A DNA stretch of 64,000 nucleotides, from the NCBI GenBank assembly GCA_964557295.1, contig CAZKZP010000013.1:6672-70671 (forward strand), given 5' to 3'. Position 1 is the first letter of the stretch. Each line of letters starts with the position of its first letter. The notes under the pieces are model-generated. The model was not told the DNA's origin. It made no database searches and saw only the letters and a program-made list of their open reading frames with translations. Source of the DNA: JBFMHP01 sp964557295. Its GTDB lineage: Bacteria; Pseudomonadota; Gammaproteobacteria; RBG-16-57-12. Both the position numbers and the translations under genes were made by a program. Of the stretch, positions 40,907 through 50,479 are shown piece after piece.

Positions 40907-41979
40907 TGCAAACCTCGCTGCGCCAGCCACGCAAGCGCGGCGGCCAACGGTAAAGTGGCCAGCCATGACAGGCCAATGTTGCGTACTGTTAGCCAATTCA
41001 GGGTGTAAGCACTCGCGCCAGTTCCTACGATGGCGCCGACCGAGACGTGGGTAGTGGAAACCGGCAGACCGAATTTGCTGGCGACGAGTATCAGCGTCGC
41101 GGTGATTAAATTGGCTGTCAGTCCTTGGCTATGGTTGAGGCAGGTGACACGATGGCTCATGGTGTGGGCGACGCGGCGGGCGAAGAGCAAACCGCCGCAC
41201 GCCATGATCGCGGCAATGACCGCCACCGAGGTCGTGCTGTCGAGCAGATGGGCCGCGATCAGCAGCGCCGCGAGTTTGGGCGTATCGTTCACGCCGCGCG
41301 CGAAACAGATGAGCGTTGCGGAGAAGATGTGCAGGCGGTCCTTGATGCGTTCGAGTGAAAAACGAGCCACGGGTCGCGCCAGTGTGTCGCACTGCGCGGC
41401 GGGCGCGATCACGATGGCGGGCGGGGCGCTCTGCAATGCAACGATCCCCGGCGATGCCTCACTCACGGATTCCGGCATGACGACACAGGCGCAGTCGTTG
41501 CGCGCCGGATGCAGACGTATGAAGCGACAGGTCAGCCAGCCGAGCATGGCGGCGAGCAGCGGGCTCACCAGCAGCGGCAATAAAAAAGTATTGCCCAGTT
41601 TGTCGAGATGAAGTTCGCCGCTGCCAAGCCCCGCGCCCGCCAGCCCGCCGATCAACGCGTGGGTGGTGGAGACTGGCAAACCAGCGCGTGTCGCCGCGAA
41701 GACCGTCAACGCCGCGCCGATGCTCACGCTCAAAATAAAATGGGGCGCATTGGCGGCGGCATCGGCGACCAGCCCCTTGCCGGAAAACTGCTGCGCCAGC
41801 GCCTCCGCCAGCAGCAGCGAGCAGAGGCTGCCGGTGATGGTCGCCGCGGTTGCGAGCCGCAACGCCGTGCGATAGTCCAGCGTCTGCGAGCCCCACACCG
41901 TGGCGAACCCCTTGAAGTTATCGTTGGCGCCGTTGCTGAAGGCGAGGAACAGCGCGCTGAAGATCAGCAGATACTCCAT
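40903..41979 (-). CDS. pit: PiT-family inorganic phosphate permease
   Basis: A 358-aa low-affinity phosphate transporter with the duplicated PiT signatures FSNGANDNFKG and RGVNDTPK and two GLPVSTTH motifs, with many hydrophobic segments. Start 41979 is chosen because AGGAGG lies 9 bases upstream; an ATG at 41988 sits too close. It overlaps the arsM stop (TGATG). Linkage with arsM and arsS suggests a role in arsenate-phosphate balance or arsenic-specific Pit use. Confidence 0.92.
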   Translation of the reverse strand: MEYLLIFSALFLAFSNGANDNFKGFATVWGSQTLDYRTALRLATAATITGSLCSLLLAEALAQQFSGKGLVADAAANAPHFILSVSIGAALTVFAATRAGLPVSTTHALIGGLAGAGLGSGELHLDKLGNTFLLPLLVSPLLAAMLGWLTCRFIRLHPARNDCACVVMPESVSEASPGIVALQSAPPAIVIAPAAQCDTLARPVARFSLERIKDRLHIFSATLICFARGVNDTPKLAALLIAAHLLDSTTSVAVIAAIMACGGLLFARRVAHTMSHRVTCLNHSQGLTANLITATLILVASKFGLPVSTTHVSVGAIVGTGASAYTLNWLTVRNIGLSWLATLPLAAALAWLAQRGLQ

Positions 41980-43010
41980 CAGCAACATCCTCCTGTTGAA
42001 CCGCCGCTATCAAACGGCAACCCGCCGCCACACCCCTCGAACAGGCCGTAGTGACGGCTGAAATCGCCGATGAAATCGAAATGGGCGGCAAAGCGCGTGT
42101 CGTGCAACATGCGCCAGGTGTTGCCGCACACCGGGAAGATCCGGCCCGCCTCGATGTCGTGATGTTTGTCGAGTACAACTCGATGGGAGTGGTGGGGTAT
42201 CGTGCCTGAATAAATCACTGCCTGGCCGTAGTCCTCACAAGCGCTTTCCAGTTCGGCGATTTTGAACAAGCGATACGTTGCGGAATAAAAGCCGATGTTG
42301 CCTGTGAGCGCCGCAAGTTGCGCATCGGTGATGGCCAGCGGACGGTCCTCCACCAGGCGTGGGTCGATAAAACCGCGGCGCTGCGCTAGACGCAGAAAAT
42401 CATTCCAGTAAATCGCGCCACCCAGGCACTCGCCATACAGCACCGGATCGTTACGCACGCTCTCCGGTACACGGCGATCCGCATAGACATCCGAAAAATA
42501 AAATTCGCCGCCCGGCTTGAGCAGCCGCTGGATGCCTTGCAGTACCGCGTCCTTGTCCGGCGAGAGATTGATCACACAGTTGGAAACGATGACATCGAAG
42601 CTCTCGGGTTTGAGATCGAGTTCATCCAGCCGCTCGATATAGCCGTGCAGAAAACGGACGTTGTCATAACCAAAGGCATCGGCGTGATAGGCGCGGTGTT
42701 GTTCCGCCGCGGCCAATTGTTCGGCGGTCATGTCCACCCCCACCACTTCCCCGACGGCGCCGACCAGTTGCGCCAGCGCGTAGACATCGCGCCCCGAGCC
42801 GCAACCGAGATCGAGCACCCGGCACCCCTCCAGCAGCGGCGGGCAGACCAGGCCGCAGCCGTAATAACGGGAGAGCACCTCCGGGTGGATGTTGGAGAGC
42901 ACGGGTTTGAGCCACGCGGGGATTTGCGAGGCGTCGCAACAGGCGCTGGTTTTCAGATCGCCCGAGTGTTGCAGTTGTTTGCCGTAATAGTTTTGTACGA
43001 GTTCATGCAT
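41979..43010 (-). CDS. arsM: Arsenite S-adenosylmethionine methyltransferase ArsM
   Basis: Methylates As(III) to methylated arsenicals. The 343-aa product has SAM motif I LDLGCGSGRDVYALAQLVG and the conserved Cys set of ArsM: an ACC motif near residue 24, SNCVINLS and YGECLGGAIYW. The C-terminus is Cys/Gly-rich (EGCGGG...TGGCC). It is the first gene of the arsenic run on this strand, upstream of pit, and part of an arsenosugar-type locus with arsS. Confidence 0.95.
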   Translation of the reverse strand: MHELVQNYYGKQLQHSGDLKTSACCDASQIPAWLKPVLSNIHPEVLSRYYGCGLVCPPLLEGCRVLDLGCGSGRDVYALAQLVGAVGEVVGVDMTAEQLAAAEQHRAYHADAFGYDNVRFLHGYIERLDELDLKPESFDVIVSNCVINLSPDKDAVLQGIQRLLKPGGEFYFSDVYADRRVPESVRNDPVLYGECLGGAIYWNDFLRLAQRRGFIDPRLVEDRPLAITDAQLAALTGNIGFYSATYRLFKIAELESACEDYGQAVIYSGTIPHHSHRVVLDKHHDIEAGRIFPVCGNTWRMLHDTRFAAHFDFIGDFSRHYGLFEGCGGGLPFDSGGSTGGCC

Positions 43011-43059
43011 AGTGTTGATTCCTTATCAATAGGGGTTAGTCGCGGCGTGTGCAAAAAAC

Positions 43060-43684
43060 TTACACCGCCGGGCAAGGTTTCCATTCGGCGGGCAACCATT
43101 TCAGATCGCCGGGTCCATCGATATCCCGCAGCATCGGACCATTGCGCACCGACCAGCCAAGTTCACCGATACGGCAGAGGGTGGCGAAGACTACGTTCTC
43201 GGTGCTCCACGCTATTCCCCGAAAGATCGAGAGATGGAATCGATTCAGGCCGAGCAGGGCGTAGCCACCGTCGGCCGTGGAGAAGATCGTGGCGTCGGCC
43301 TCGTTTAACAGGCTGGCGGCGCGTTGTAAAAGCGTGGCGTCCAGGGCCGGGATGTCGGTGCCGATGAGCAGAACGGATTCGCCCCGCTCAATCACCCGTT
43401 GCGTGGCGCGCGCCAGCCGCGTACCCAAATCGCCTTCACCTTGTGATGAATATTCGAGCCCCTGCGGCAGGTTGATGGATTGCCAGACCGGGTTGTCGAT
43501 GTCCGGCGTGACACATAGCTCCACCGGGCCGACGTTAGCCGCCAGGGCATTGGCGACGGTGGTTTCGAGCATCCGCCTTGCCAGCCGCGCCTTCGGCCCC
43601 GAGGGCGGGGATCAGGCGGGTCTTGGCCAGGCCGGGCAGCGGGGCTTTGGCGAAAATAACGATTCGCGTGGTTTTCATATTCAT
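43060..43684 (-). pseudogene. TIGR04282-type arsenosugar glycosyltransferase, frameshifted
   Basis: The N-terminus MKTTRIVIFAKAPLPGLAKT (start 43684 or 43678) is followed by LIPALGAEGAA, then the frame changes at about 43583-43595 and continues RLARRMLETTVANAL to 43060. The catalytic part has LLIGTDIPALDATLL and FSTADGGYALLGL. The family makes arsenosugars from methylated arsenic with ArsS. A one-base indel explains the break, so it is either an assembly error or a recent inactivation. Confidence 0.82.
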
Positions 43685-43716
43685 TGGAAAGATAGCTTCG
43701 TAGTTTGAGATTTCGA

Positions 43717-44403
43717 TTACTTTGTGCGTCGTCGGTAGCGCGCCGCCAGCCATTTGACCGCCGGAGGCAGAACGACCAGAACCCCCAACAGCGCCGCCGC
43801 CCAAATGATGCGCTCAGCATTGCCCGAGGCCATTTCGCCGCCGAAATGGGCCAGCAGGAAACTCGCGGGCACGATCCCTGCGAACGTCGCCAGCGCGAAG
43901 CGCCAGACGCGCAACACGGTGAGTCCCGCCGCGTAGCTGACGATGTCGAACGATACAAAGGGCAACAGCCGCGACACGAACACCAGGAGCATGAGCATGT
44001 TTTGCGATCCCAGCAGTCCAGCGTCAAGACGTTCGCCCAGCCAGCGTTTGACGGTGGCCGCGCCCACCCAGCGGGCAATCGCAAACGCGATCACCGCGCC
44101 GAGCTCGGCACCGACCGCCACGTACAGTGCGCCCCAGGCGTGTCCGTAGAGCGCGCCCGAGGCGAGCGCGATGGGGGCGCTGGGAATCGGCGTGATTACC
44201 ACCGCGACCAGCATCAAAGTCACCACGGCCAACGGGCCAAAAATGCCCCAGCCCTCGATGTGGGCGCGGATCGACTCCGGGGTAAGCAGGTTGTCGCGGG
44301 CAAAAAACCAGTACGCCGCGGCGCTTACGATCAACACGACCATCGCCAATATCCACTTGAGAGATCCTGAAAGAGGCTTCACCTTCATGAGCGGCTTCGT
44401 CAT
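43717..44403 (-). CDS. TVP38/TMEM64 (VTT domain) membrane protein
   Basis: A 228-aa polytopic membrane protein of the TVP38/DedA-like family: ITPIPSAPIALASGALYG, then GAELGAVIAFAIARWVG and SRLLPFVSFDIVSYAAGL. Its substrate is unknown. In arsenosugar loci, VTT proteins often accompany arsM/arsS. It overlaps the DUF547 gene stop upstream. Confidence 0.88.
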   Translation of the reverse strand: MTKPLMKVKPLSGSLKWILAMVVLIVSAAAYWFFARDNLLTPESIRAHIEGWGIFGPLAVVTLMLVAVVITPIPSAPIALASGALYGHAWGALYVAVGAELGAVIAFAIARWVGAATVKRWLGERLDAGLLGSQNMLMLLVFVSRLLPFVSFDIVSYAAGLTVLRVWRFALATFAGIVPASFLLAHFGGEMASGNAERIIWAAALLGVLVVLPPAVKWLAARYRRRTK

Positions 44404-45194
44404 GGTGTGCGATTCAGACGCCAGTCGTAGTCGAGGAATTCGATGTCGATCCCATTCGGCGAAAGACGGTTCGCGGTGCCCTCATCCAGGCCGAGCGGCT
44501 GGCGGTAAAGCGCAAGAAATTGGCCCAGGCTTGCCGCGCCGCGCCACCCCTTTTCAAAATCCTCACGATACCATTTGAAGATGCTCGATACATGAAGCGC
44601 GCCGCTCTCCAGAGAGTTGCGCGTGCGGTCGGAGAGGAAGTTGCGGATGGCGTCTTCGAGCTGTTGATCGAGTTTCCCCGCGACGTAGGCTTCCGGCCGC
44701 AGCGCGGGGCAGCCGACACTGGCGCAATTGACGGCGAAGTGGATGCGTGGATCATTATATCGCCCCGAGCCGCGAATCAGGCCGTGTTCGATGTCGTCCA
44801 GGGAGCGGGTTTCACCCAGCAGCGGGATGAACCATTTTTTCCAGGGCGATTGGAACAGTGAACCGAGATCCTTGATCGATTTGATGTCGGGATAGCCGGT
44901 CAGGATCAACTCCACCGTCCAGGCGTTGTAGGCGTTGATGAGAAAGGTGAGTTGTTCATCTTTGCTCCAGCCGTCAAACGCCGAGCGCCTCACGCTTGAA
45001 GTCGCGGTGAGATAGCGTTTGAGTTGAGCGCGATTTTTCATCATGCCGTCGTAATCGACCTGCGTGGCCTGGCCGTTGCGGATCGAGACGATGTGTTTCT
45101 TCAGTAGCGTGTCCCAGTCCGAGTGATCGAAACCGGCGGCCTGCGCGATGACTGTTTGCGAAAGCAATAGTATGGTTAATAAAAGTTGCTTCAT
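44400..45194 (-). CDS. Exported DUF547 protein
   Basis: A 264-aa protein with a signal peptide (MKQLLLTILLLSQTVIAQA) and the DUF547 core: FLINAYNAWTVELIL, SLDDIEHGLIRG, DPRIHFAVNCASVGCPAL. Function unknown; frequent next to arsS and VTT genes. The start at 45194 overlaps the upstream stop and its stop overlaps TVP38, so four genes form one coupled operon. Confidence 0.88.
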   Translation of the reverse strand: MKQLLLTILLLSQTVIAQAAGFDHSDWDTLLKKHIVSIRNGQATQVDYDGMMKNRAQLKRYLTATSSVRRSAFDGWSKDEQLTFLINAYNAWTVELILTGYPDIKSIKDLGSLFQSPWKKWFIPLLGETRSLDDIEHGLIRGSGRYNDPRIHFAVNCASVGCPALRPEAYVAGKLDQQLEDAIRNFLSDRTRNSLESGALHVSSIFKWYREDFEKGWRGAASLGQFLALYRQPLGLDEGTANRLSPNGIDIEFLDYDWRLNRTP

Positions 45195-47347
45195 GACTGC
45201 CCCCGCTTCCAGGTGTGATAGCGTTCTACCCACGCCAGTAGTTTCTGCGGCGCATGTGCGCGTTTCCACTCACCGGCGGCGTATTTGTTCGCCTCCGCTA
45301 AAGTAGGATAGATATGAATGGTGCCGAGAATCTTGTTCAATCCCAGTCCGTGTTTCATCGCCAGCACAAACTCCGCCAGCAGGTCGCCGGCATGTTCGCC
45401 GACGATGGTGACGCCGAGGATTCTGTCTTTGCCGGGCACGGTGAGCACCTTGACGAAGCCGTGGGCCGAACCGTCGGCGATGGCGCGGTCGAGGTCGTCG
45501 ATGCCGTATTTCGTCACTTCATAGGCGATGCCTTTGGCCTTCGCCTCCTGTTCATTGAGGCCGACGCGGGCCACTTCGGGATCGATGAAGGTGGACCAGG
45601 GGATGACCGAATAATCGGCCTTGAATTTTTTCAGATCGCCGAACAGTCCGTTGACGGCGGCATACCACGCCTGATGCGCGGCGGTGTGGGTGAACTGGTA
45701 CGGCCCGGCCACATCGCCGGCGGCGAGAATATTGGGGTAGAGCGTCTCCAGGTATTCATTGGTAACGACAGTGCGTTCCGTTTCGATCCCCAGTTCTTCC
45801 AGGCCGTAGCCTTGCAGTCGCGCCACCCGGCCGACGGCGCAGAGCAGGGCGTCGAACTCGATGCGTTGTTCTTTTCCATCATGTTCGACGACGATGAATC
45901 TGCGCTCGCCGTCCCTCTCGCAACGCAACGCTGCATGGCCGGTGAGCACCTGCACGCCGCTTGCTTCCAGCGCCTTTTTGGCCAATGCCGAGACCTCCTC
46001 ATCCTCATTGGGCATGATGCGCGGGCCGCGCTGGAGTTGCGTCACCTGCGAGCCGAGCCGGGCGAAGCTTTGCGCCAGTTCGCAGCCGATGGGACCGCCG
46101 CCGAGCACCACCAAGCGCTTGGGGGGTTGATCCAGTTTGGCGAACTCCTCCCACAAAGTGTCGCTGGTGAGATAGCCGACCTCTTCAATGCCCGGCAACG
46201 GAGGGACGAAAGGCCGCGCACCGGCGGCGATGACAATGCTGCGGGTAGTGAGCCGTTGCGCCCCGCCGTCGTTGAGTTTGATCTCGACCGTCCAGGGATC
46301 GACCACGCGGGCGTAGCCTTGCAATACCTCGACGCCAAGTTTCGTGTAACGCTCCACGCTGTCATGGGGTTCCACGGCGCGAATCACCTCATGCACCCGC
46401 GCCATTACCTTGCGGAAACTGAACTTCGGTTCATCCGCCTCCAGCCCGTAGTGTTCGGCGTCGCGGATCTGTTGGGCCAGCTTGGCGCTCTTGATGATCG
46501 CCTTGCTCGGTACGCAGCCGTAATTCAAACAATCGCCACCCATCTTGTGCGCTTCGATTAAGGTCACTTTGGCCTTCACAGCAGCGGCGATGTAGGCGCT
46601 CACCAATCCCGCCGCGCCCGCGCCGATGACGATCAGGTTGCGATCGTAGGTTTTCGGGCGTTGCCACTTGGCATACACCCGGCGGCGTTGCACGCGGCGC
46701 ACGATGCTGCGGGCAATCAGCGGGAAGATACCCAGCAACGCAAACGACAACAGCAGGCCCGGCGAAAGAATGCCGGCGGCGCTTTCCAATTGCGCCAACT
46801 GTGTGCCCGCGTTCACATACACCAAGGTCCCGGCCAGCATCCCCACCTGACTCACCCAGTAGAAGGTCGCCGTGCGCAACGGCGTCAGCCCCATGACCAG
46901 ATTGATGAGAAAGAACGGAAAGAGCGGCACCAGGCGCAGCGTGAAGAGATAGAACGCGCCGTCTTTGGCGATGCCGTCGTTGATGGTCTTGAGCTTGTCG
47001 CCGAAGCGGCTTTGCACCGTGTTGCGCAGCAGAAATCGGGCGACCAGGAAGGCGAGCGTAGCGCCGATGCTGGAGGCGAACGACACCAGCAGCGTGCCGC
47101 TGGTCAGACCGAAGAGTGCACCCGCCGCCAGGGTCATGATCGCCGCGCCGGGCAGTGACAGAGCGGTGACGATGACGTAGATAGAAAAGAAAATGCCCGC
47201 CACCATCCAGGGGGATTCGTTATACAAGGTATCAAAGCGCGCCTGGCTCTGTTTCAATGCCTCGAAGGTGAGCCACTGATCGAGATCGAAGGCGAAGAAG
47301 GCGACGATAACCGCCGCAAGTATCAATACAAGTACAGTTCTTTTCAT
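45191..47347 (-). CDS. VTT (TVP38) domain - pyridine nucleotide-disulfide oxidoreductase fusion
   Basis: A 718-aa fusion. Residues 1-230 form a membrane VTT domain (ALSLPGAAIMTLAAGALFG, LRLVPLFPFFLINLVMGL). Residues 240-718 form a mercuric reductase-like FAD enzyme with the dinucleotide fold IVIGAGAAGLVSAYIAA, redox-active pair GGDCLNYGCVPSK and a C-terminal dimerisation domain. There is no C-terminal vicinal Cys pair, so mercury is not the likely substrate. It may reduce a membrane-linked arsenic or thiol compound. Confidence 0.9.
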   Translation of the reverse strand: MKRTVLVLILAAVIVAFFAFDLDQWLTFEALKQSQARFDTLYNESPWMVAGIFFSIYVIVTALSLPGAAIMTLAAGALFGLTSGTLLVSFASSIGATLAFLVARFLLRNTVQSRFGDKLKTINDGIAKDGAFYLFTLRLVPLFPFFLINLVMGLTPLRTATFYWVSQVGMLAGTLVYVNAGTQLAQLESAAGILSPGLLLSFALLGIFPLIARSIVRRVQRRRVYAKWQRPKTYDRNLIVIGAGAAGLVSAYIAAAVKAKVTLIEAHKMGGDCLNYGCVPSKAIIKSAKLAQQIRDAEHYGLEADEPKFSFRKVMARVHEVIRAVEPHDSVERYTKLGVEVLQGYARVVDPWTVEIKLNDGGAQRLTTRSIVIAAGARPFVPPLPGIEEVGYLTSDTLWEEFAKLDQPPKRLVVLGGGPIGCELAQSFARLGSQVTQLQRGPRIMPNEDEEVSALAKKALEASGVQVLTGHAALRCERDGERRFIVVEHDGKEQRIEFDALLCAVGRVARLQGYGLEELGIETERTVVTNEYLETLYPNILAAGDVAGPYQFTHTAAHQAWYAAVNGLFGDLKKFKADYSVIPWSTFIDPEVARVGLNEQEAKAKGIAYEVTKYGIDDLDRAIADGSAHGFVKVLTVPGKDRILGVTIVGEHAGDLLAEFVLAMKHGLGLNKILGTIHIYPTLAEANKYAAGEWKRAHAPQKLLAWVERYHTWKRGQS

Positions 47348-47360
47348 TGTTGTTCCTTGA

Positions 47361-48332
47361 TTAATCTTTCAACGCGCCGCCGCAACCGCTGCCCTGGCCG
47401 GCGGTGCAGCCGTAGCAGTGGTCCGCTACGCGAATCGGTTGACCAGCGGGATCGACGTGCAGCAGGTCGCGCAGATGGGGACGGTGATCGTTCGGTGCGA
47501 GGCCCGGCATGGGCAGGCCGAGCTGCTGGTTGAAGTCGCAGTCGTACAGATACCCCTGCCAATCGACGCTTACCAGGCTGCGGCACATGACCTCACCGAG
47601 GTTGGCCGCCGCGAAATTCTCCTTGAGCAGGCGCAGGTAATCGTGGAACCGGCCCTTGGAGATCAGCGCGGAGCCGAAGCGCTGGATCGGCATGTTGGCC
47701 AGGGCGAAGAGCCGGTTGAAAACGATGCCGAAATGATCGTGCAATTCGCGCTTGTAAGCGGCTTCAAGATTGTGCTGATCCGGCGGCAGCGACGGGCCTT
47801 GCGGGTTGTAGACCAGGTTGAGTGTCAGCCCGGAACCGTCCCGGCCGTAGCCCAGTTTGTTGAATCGTTGCAGCGCGGCGATGCTTTTGTCGAACACCCC
47901 TTTGCCGCGCTGTTTGTCCACATTGTCCGCGGAATAGCAGGGCAGCGAGGCGACCACTTCGACCCGATGCTCCGCCAGAAACTCCGCCAAACCCTCCTGC
48001 CCCGGCTCGAAGAGGATGGTGAGATTGCAGCGGTCGATGACCTGCACGCCCATGGCCGTCGCCTCGCGCACCAGGGTACGAAACCCCTCGTGCAGCTCCG
48101 GTGCGCCGCCGGTGAGGTCCAGCCGGCCGATCCCGCGCGCCCTCAGCACCCTGGGGATGAGCCTGAGTGTCTCGTGATCCATCATCTCCCTGCGGTTGGG
48201 GCCGGCGTTGACGTGGCAGTGCAGGCAGCTCTGGTTGCAGCGGTAGCCGAGGTTGACCTGGAGCGTTTCCAGAACATCTCGACGAATTGGCGGAAATTCG
48301 GTCATCTGAAGCAGCGGTAGCGTGGCGTGCAT
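47361..48332 (-). CDS. arsS: Arsenosugar biosynthesis radical SAM protein ArsS
   Basis: A 323-aa radical SAM enzyme proposed to add a 5'-deoxyadenosyl group to dimethylarsenite. It has CNQSCLHC (radical SAM cluster), LDLTGGAPELH, and a C-terminal Cys set (CYGCTAGQGSGCGG) for auxiliary clusters. ATG 48332 has GAAGGAA upstream; an upstream ATG at 48383 lacks a ribosome site. It heads the arsenic operon. Confidence 0.92.
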   Translation of the reverse strand: MHATLPLLQMTEFPPIRRDVLETLQVNLGYRCNQSCLHCHVNAGPNRREMMDHETLRLIPRVLRARGIGRLDLTGGAPELHEGFRTLVREATAMGVQVIDRCNLTILFEPGQEGLAEFLAEHRVEVVASLPCYSADNVDKQRGKGVFDKSIAALQRFNKLGYGRDGSGLTLNLVYNPQGPSLPPDQHNLEAAYKRELHDHFGIVFNRLFALANMPIQRFGSALISKGRFHDYLRLLKENFAAANLGEVMCRSLVSVDWQGYLYDCDFNQQLGLPMPGLAPNDHRPHLRDLLHVDPAGQPIRVADHCYGCTAGQGSGCGGALKD

Positions 48333-48406
48333 GGCGATTCCTTCGACAACATGAAAGCGAACTTGCAATGGCGATGTGCTCATTGTCGGTGCTCGGGTCT
48401 TGTTTG

Positions 48407-48931
48407 TTACAGGCTTTTGGGGGTATTTAGCAGGGATGACCGGTTCCTTGGCTTTTCATTCAGATACCGGCGTAGTCGCCCGGGAGGTGTTCTCTCACGC
48501 GCAGCGGTGAGCTGGGATTCATCCGCGGTTTTCAGTGCCGAAATGATCGGGCAGCGGGTCGTCTCACCTTCGGTGGCGGCACACCGTCGCACCAGTCCAT
48601 CCAATACCGCTTCGATCTGTCTCAGCTCGGCGATGCGTGCGCGCAGATCGGTCAGCTTGTGTTGGGCGATAGTGCGGGCATCCTCACACTGAGTGCCATC
48701 CTCCAGCCGCAGGAGCTGGCGGATCTCCTCCAGGGTGAAGCCGATGCGTTGCGCGGCTTTGATGAAGCGCAGTCTAGTGACCTCTCTCGCTCCATAGCGG
48801 CGCACGCCGCCATAGGGGCGCTCGGGTTGCGGCAGCAGTCCCTTGCGCTGATAGAACCGAACGGTTTCGACACCGACACCCGCCGTGCGGGCGAGAGGTC
48901 CGATGGTGAGTTCTCTTGCTTCTTCCGCCAT
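48407..48931 (-). CDS. merR: Mercury-responsive regulator MerR
   Basis: A 174-aa MerR-family regulator: HTH GPLARTAGVGVETVRFYQRKG, a dimer helix, and the Hg-binding Cys triad in TQCEDA and RRCAATEGETTRCP, as in MerR of Tn501/Tn21. The C-terminal tail is about 30 residues longer than usual. It is divergent from merA over a canonical MerR promoter. Confidence 0.93.
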   Translation of the reverse strand: MAEEARELTIGPLARTAGVGVETVRFYQRKGLLPQPERPYGGVRRYGAREVTRLRFIKAAQRIGFTLEEIRQLLRLEDGTQCEDARTIAQHKLTDLRARIAELRQIEAVLDGLVRRCAATEGETTRCPIISALKTADESQLTAARERTPPGRLRRYLNEKPRNRSSLLNTPKSL

Positions 48932-48936
48932 GTCGC

Positions 48937-48967
48937 TTGACTCCGTACTGTGGTACGGGACTAAGTT
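48937..48967 (+). promoter_or_regulatory. mer promoter/MerR operator
   Basis: -35 TTGACT (48937-48942) and -10 TAAGTT (48962-48967) with the unusual 19-base spacer. The dyad CCGTAC-N4-GTACGG (48943-48958) is the MerR site, which untwists DNA on Hg binding. Confidence 0.92.
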
Positions 48968-49049
48968 TAGTGGGTCTACGCAGGTAACCATCGATGGTAA
49001 TCAGGCCGGCTTACGGGCGCCGGTGGTCCATTCTCGGCGGGAGGTCAAT

Positions 49050-50462
49050 GTGGAAAAGCCGGATAGATCGTTGCACATCGCCATCATCGGCAGCGGCGGC
49101 GCGGCCATGGCCGCCGCGCTCGAGGCCACGGAAAACGGCGCACGGGTCACGCTGATCGAGCGCGACACGGTCGGCGGCACCTGCGTCAACATCGGTTGCG
49201 TGCCGTCCAAGATTCTCATCCGCGCCGCGCACGTTGCGCACCTGCGGAGCGTGAGTCCGTTCGACGTGGGCATCACCGCGGCTGCGCCGGTCATCGATCG
49301 CCCTGGTCTGCTTGCCCAGCAACAGGCCCGGGTGGACGAGCTGCGGCGCACCAGGTACGAAGGCATCCTGGAATCGATTCCCGACATCAACCTGCAGCGG
49401 GGCGCGGCGCGTTTCAAGGATGACCATACGTTGACTGTGGAGATGCGGGAGGGCAGTGAACGCGAAGTGCCGTTCGACCGTTGCCTCATCGCCACCGGTG
49501 CCAGCGCCGCGATCCCTCAGATTCCTGGCCTTGAGGGCACGCCGTACTGGACATCGACCGAGGCGCTGGTGAGCGACATCATCCCAAAGCGCCTGGCCGT
49601 GATCGGCTCCTCGGTGGTGGCCGTGGAGCTGGCCCAGGCCTTCGCCCGGCTGGGCAGCCGGGTGACGATCCTGGCGCGCAGTACGCTGTTGTCCGGCGAG
49701 GATCCGGCCATCGGTGCGGCGCTGGCGGACGCTTTTCGTGCCGAAGGCGTCGAGATATTGGAAAGGACGCAAGCCAGCCGGGTGACCCACGCCGACGGCA
49801 AGTTCGTGCTGGTCACCGGACACGGCGAGGCGCGCGCCGATAGGCTGCTCGTCGCCACTGGCCGCCTGCCCGACACCCGCGGCCTGGCTCTGGACAAGGC
49901 TGGCGTCGACGTGGACGAACGCGGCGCCATCGTGGTCGACAGTTACATGCGCACCAGTGCGCCGGACATCTACGCCGCCGGCGACTGTACCGGCCAGCCC
50001 CAGTTCGTTTATGTCGCGGCGGCGGCCGGCACGCGCGCGGCGATCAACATGACCGGCGGCGAGGCCACACTCGATCTGAGCGTGATGCCGGCCGTGGTGT
50101 TCACTGACCCGCAGGTGGCCACCGTGGGCTACAGTGAGGCGCAGGCGCGCCAGGCTGGATTTGAAACCGATAGCCGTACCCTCATGCTGGATTATGTGCC
50201 GCGGGCGCAGGTCAACTTCGACACGCGCGGTTTCATCAAGATCGTCGCGCAAAGCGGCACCGGCCGCCTGCTCGGCGTGCAGGCAGTCGCGCCGGAGGCG
50301 GGCGAGATCATCCAGACGGCGGCCATCGCGCTGCGCGCGCGGATGACCGTGCAGGATCTCGCCGATCAACTCTTTCCCTATCTCACCCTGGTCGAGGGAC
50401 TGAGGCTTTGCGCGCAGACGTTTACTAAGGACGTCGAGCGGCTGTCGTGCTGCGCGGGATGA
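49050..50462 (+). CDS. merA: Mercuric reductase MerA
   Basis: Reduces Hg(II) to Hg(0) with NADPH. The 470-aa product has a dinucleotide fold IAIIGSGGAAMAAALEA, redox pair GGTCVNIGCVPSK, and the C-terminal vicinal Cys pair LSCCAG that passes Hg(II) to the active site. There is no N-terminal HMA domain. The GTG at 49050 follows GGGAGG; earlier in-frame ATGs lie in the promoter region and are rejected. No merT or merP transporter pair follows in the usual order. Confidence 0.95.
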   Translation: MEKPDRSLHIAIIGSGGAAMAAALEATENGARVTLIERDTVGGTCVNIGCVPSKILIRAAHVAHLRSVSPFDVGITAAAPVIDRPGLLAQQQARVDELRRTRYEGILESIPDINLQRGAARFKDDHTLTVEMREGSEREVPFDRCLIATGASAAIPQIPGLEGTPYWTSTEALVSDIIPKRLAVIGSSVVAVELAQAFARLGSRVTILARSTLLSGEDPAIGAALADAFRAEGVEILERTQASRVTHADGKFVLVTGHGEARADRLLVATGRLPDTRGLALDKAGVDVDERGAIVVDSYMRTSAPDIYAAGDCTGQPQFVYVAAAAGTRAAINMTGGEATLDLSVMPAVVFTDPQVATVGYSEAQARQAGFETDSRTLMLDYVPRAQVNFDTRGFIKIVAQSGTGRLLGVQAVAPEAGEIIQTAAIALRARMTVQDLADQLFPYLTLVEGLRLCAQTFTKDVERLSCCAG

Positions 50463-50479
50463 ACAGATGCTATGGAGGA

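Noticed and set aside
45314..46561. 415-codon ORF antisense to the VTT-reductase fusion
   Set aside because: The fusion gene has clear flavoenzyme motifs on the minus strand.
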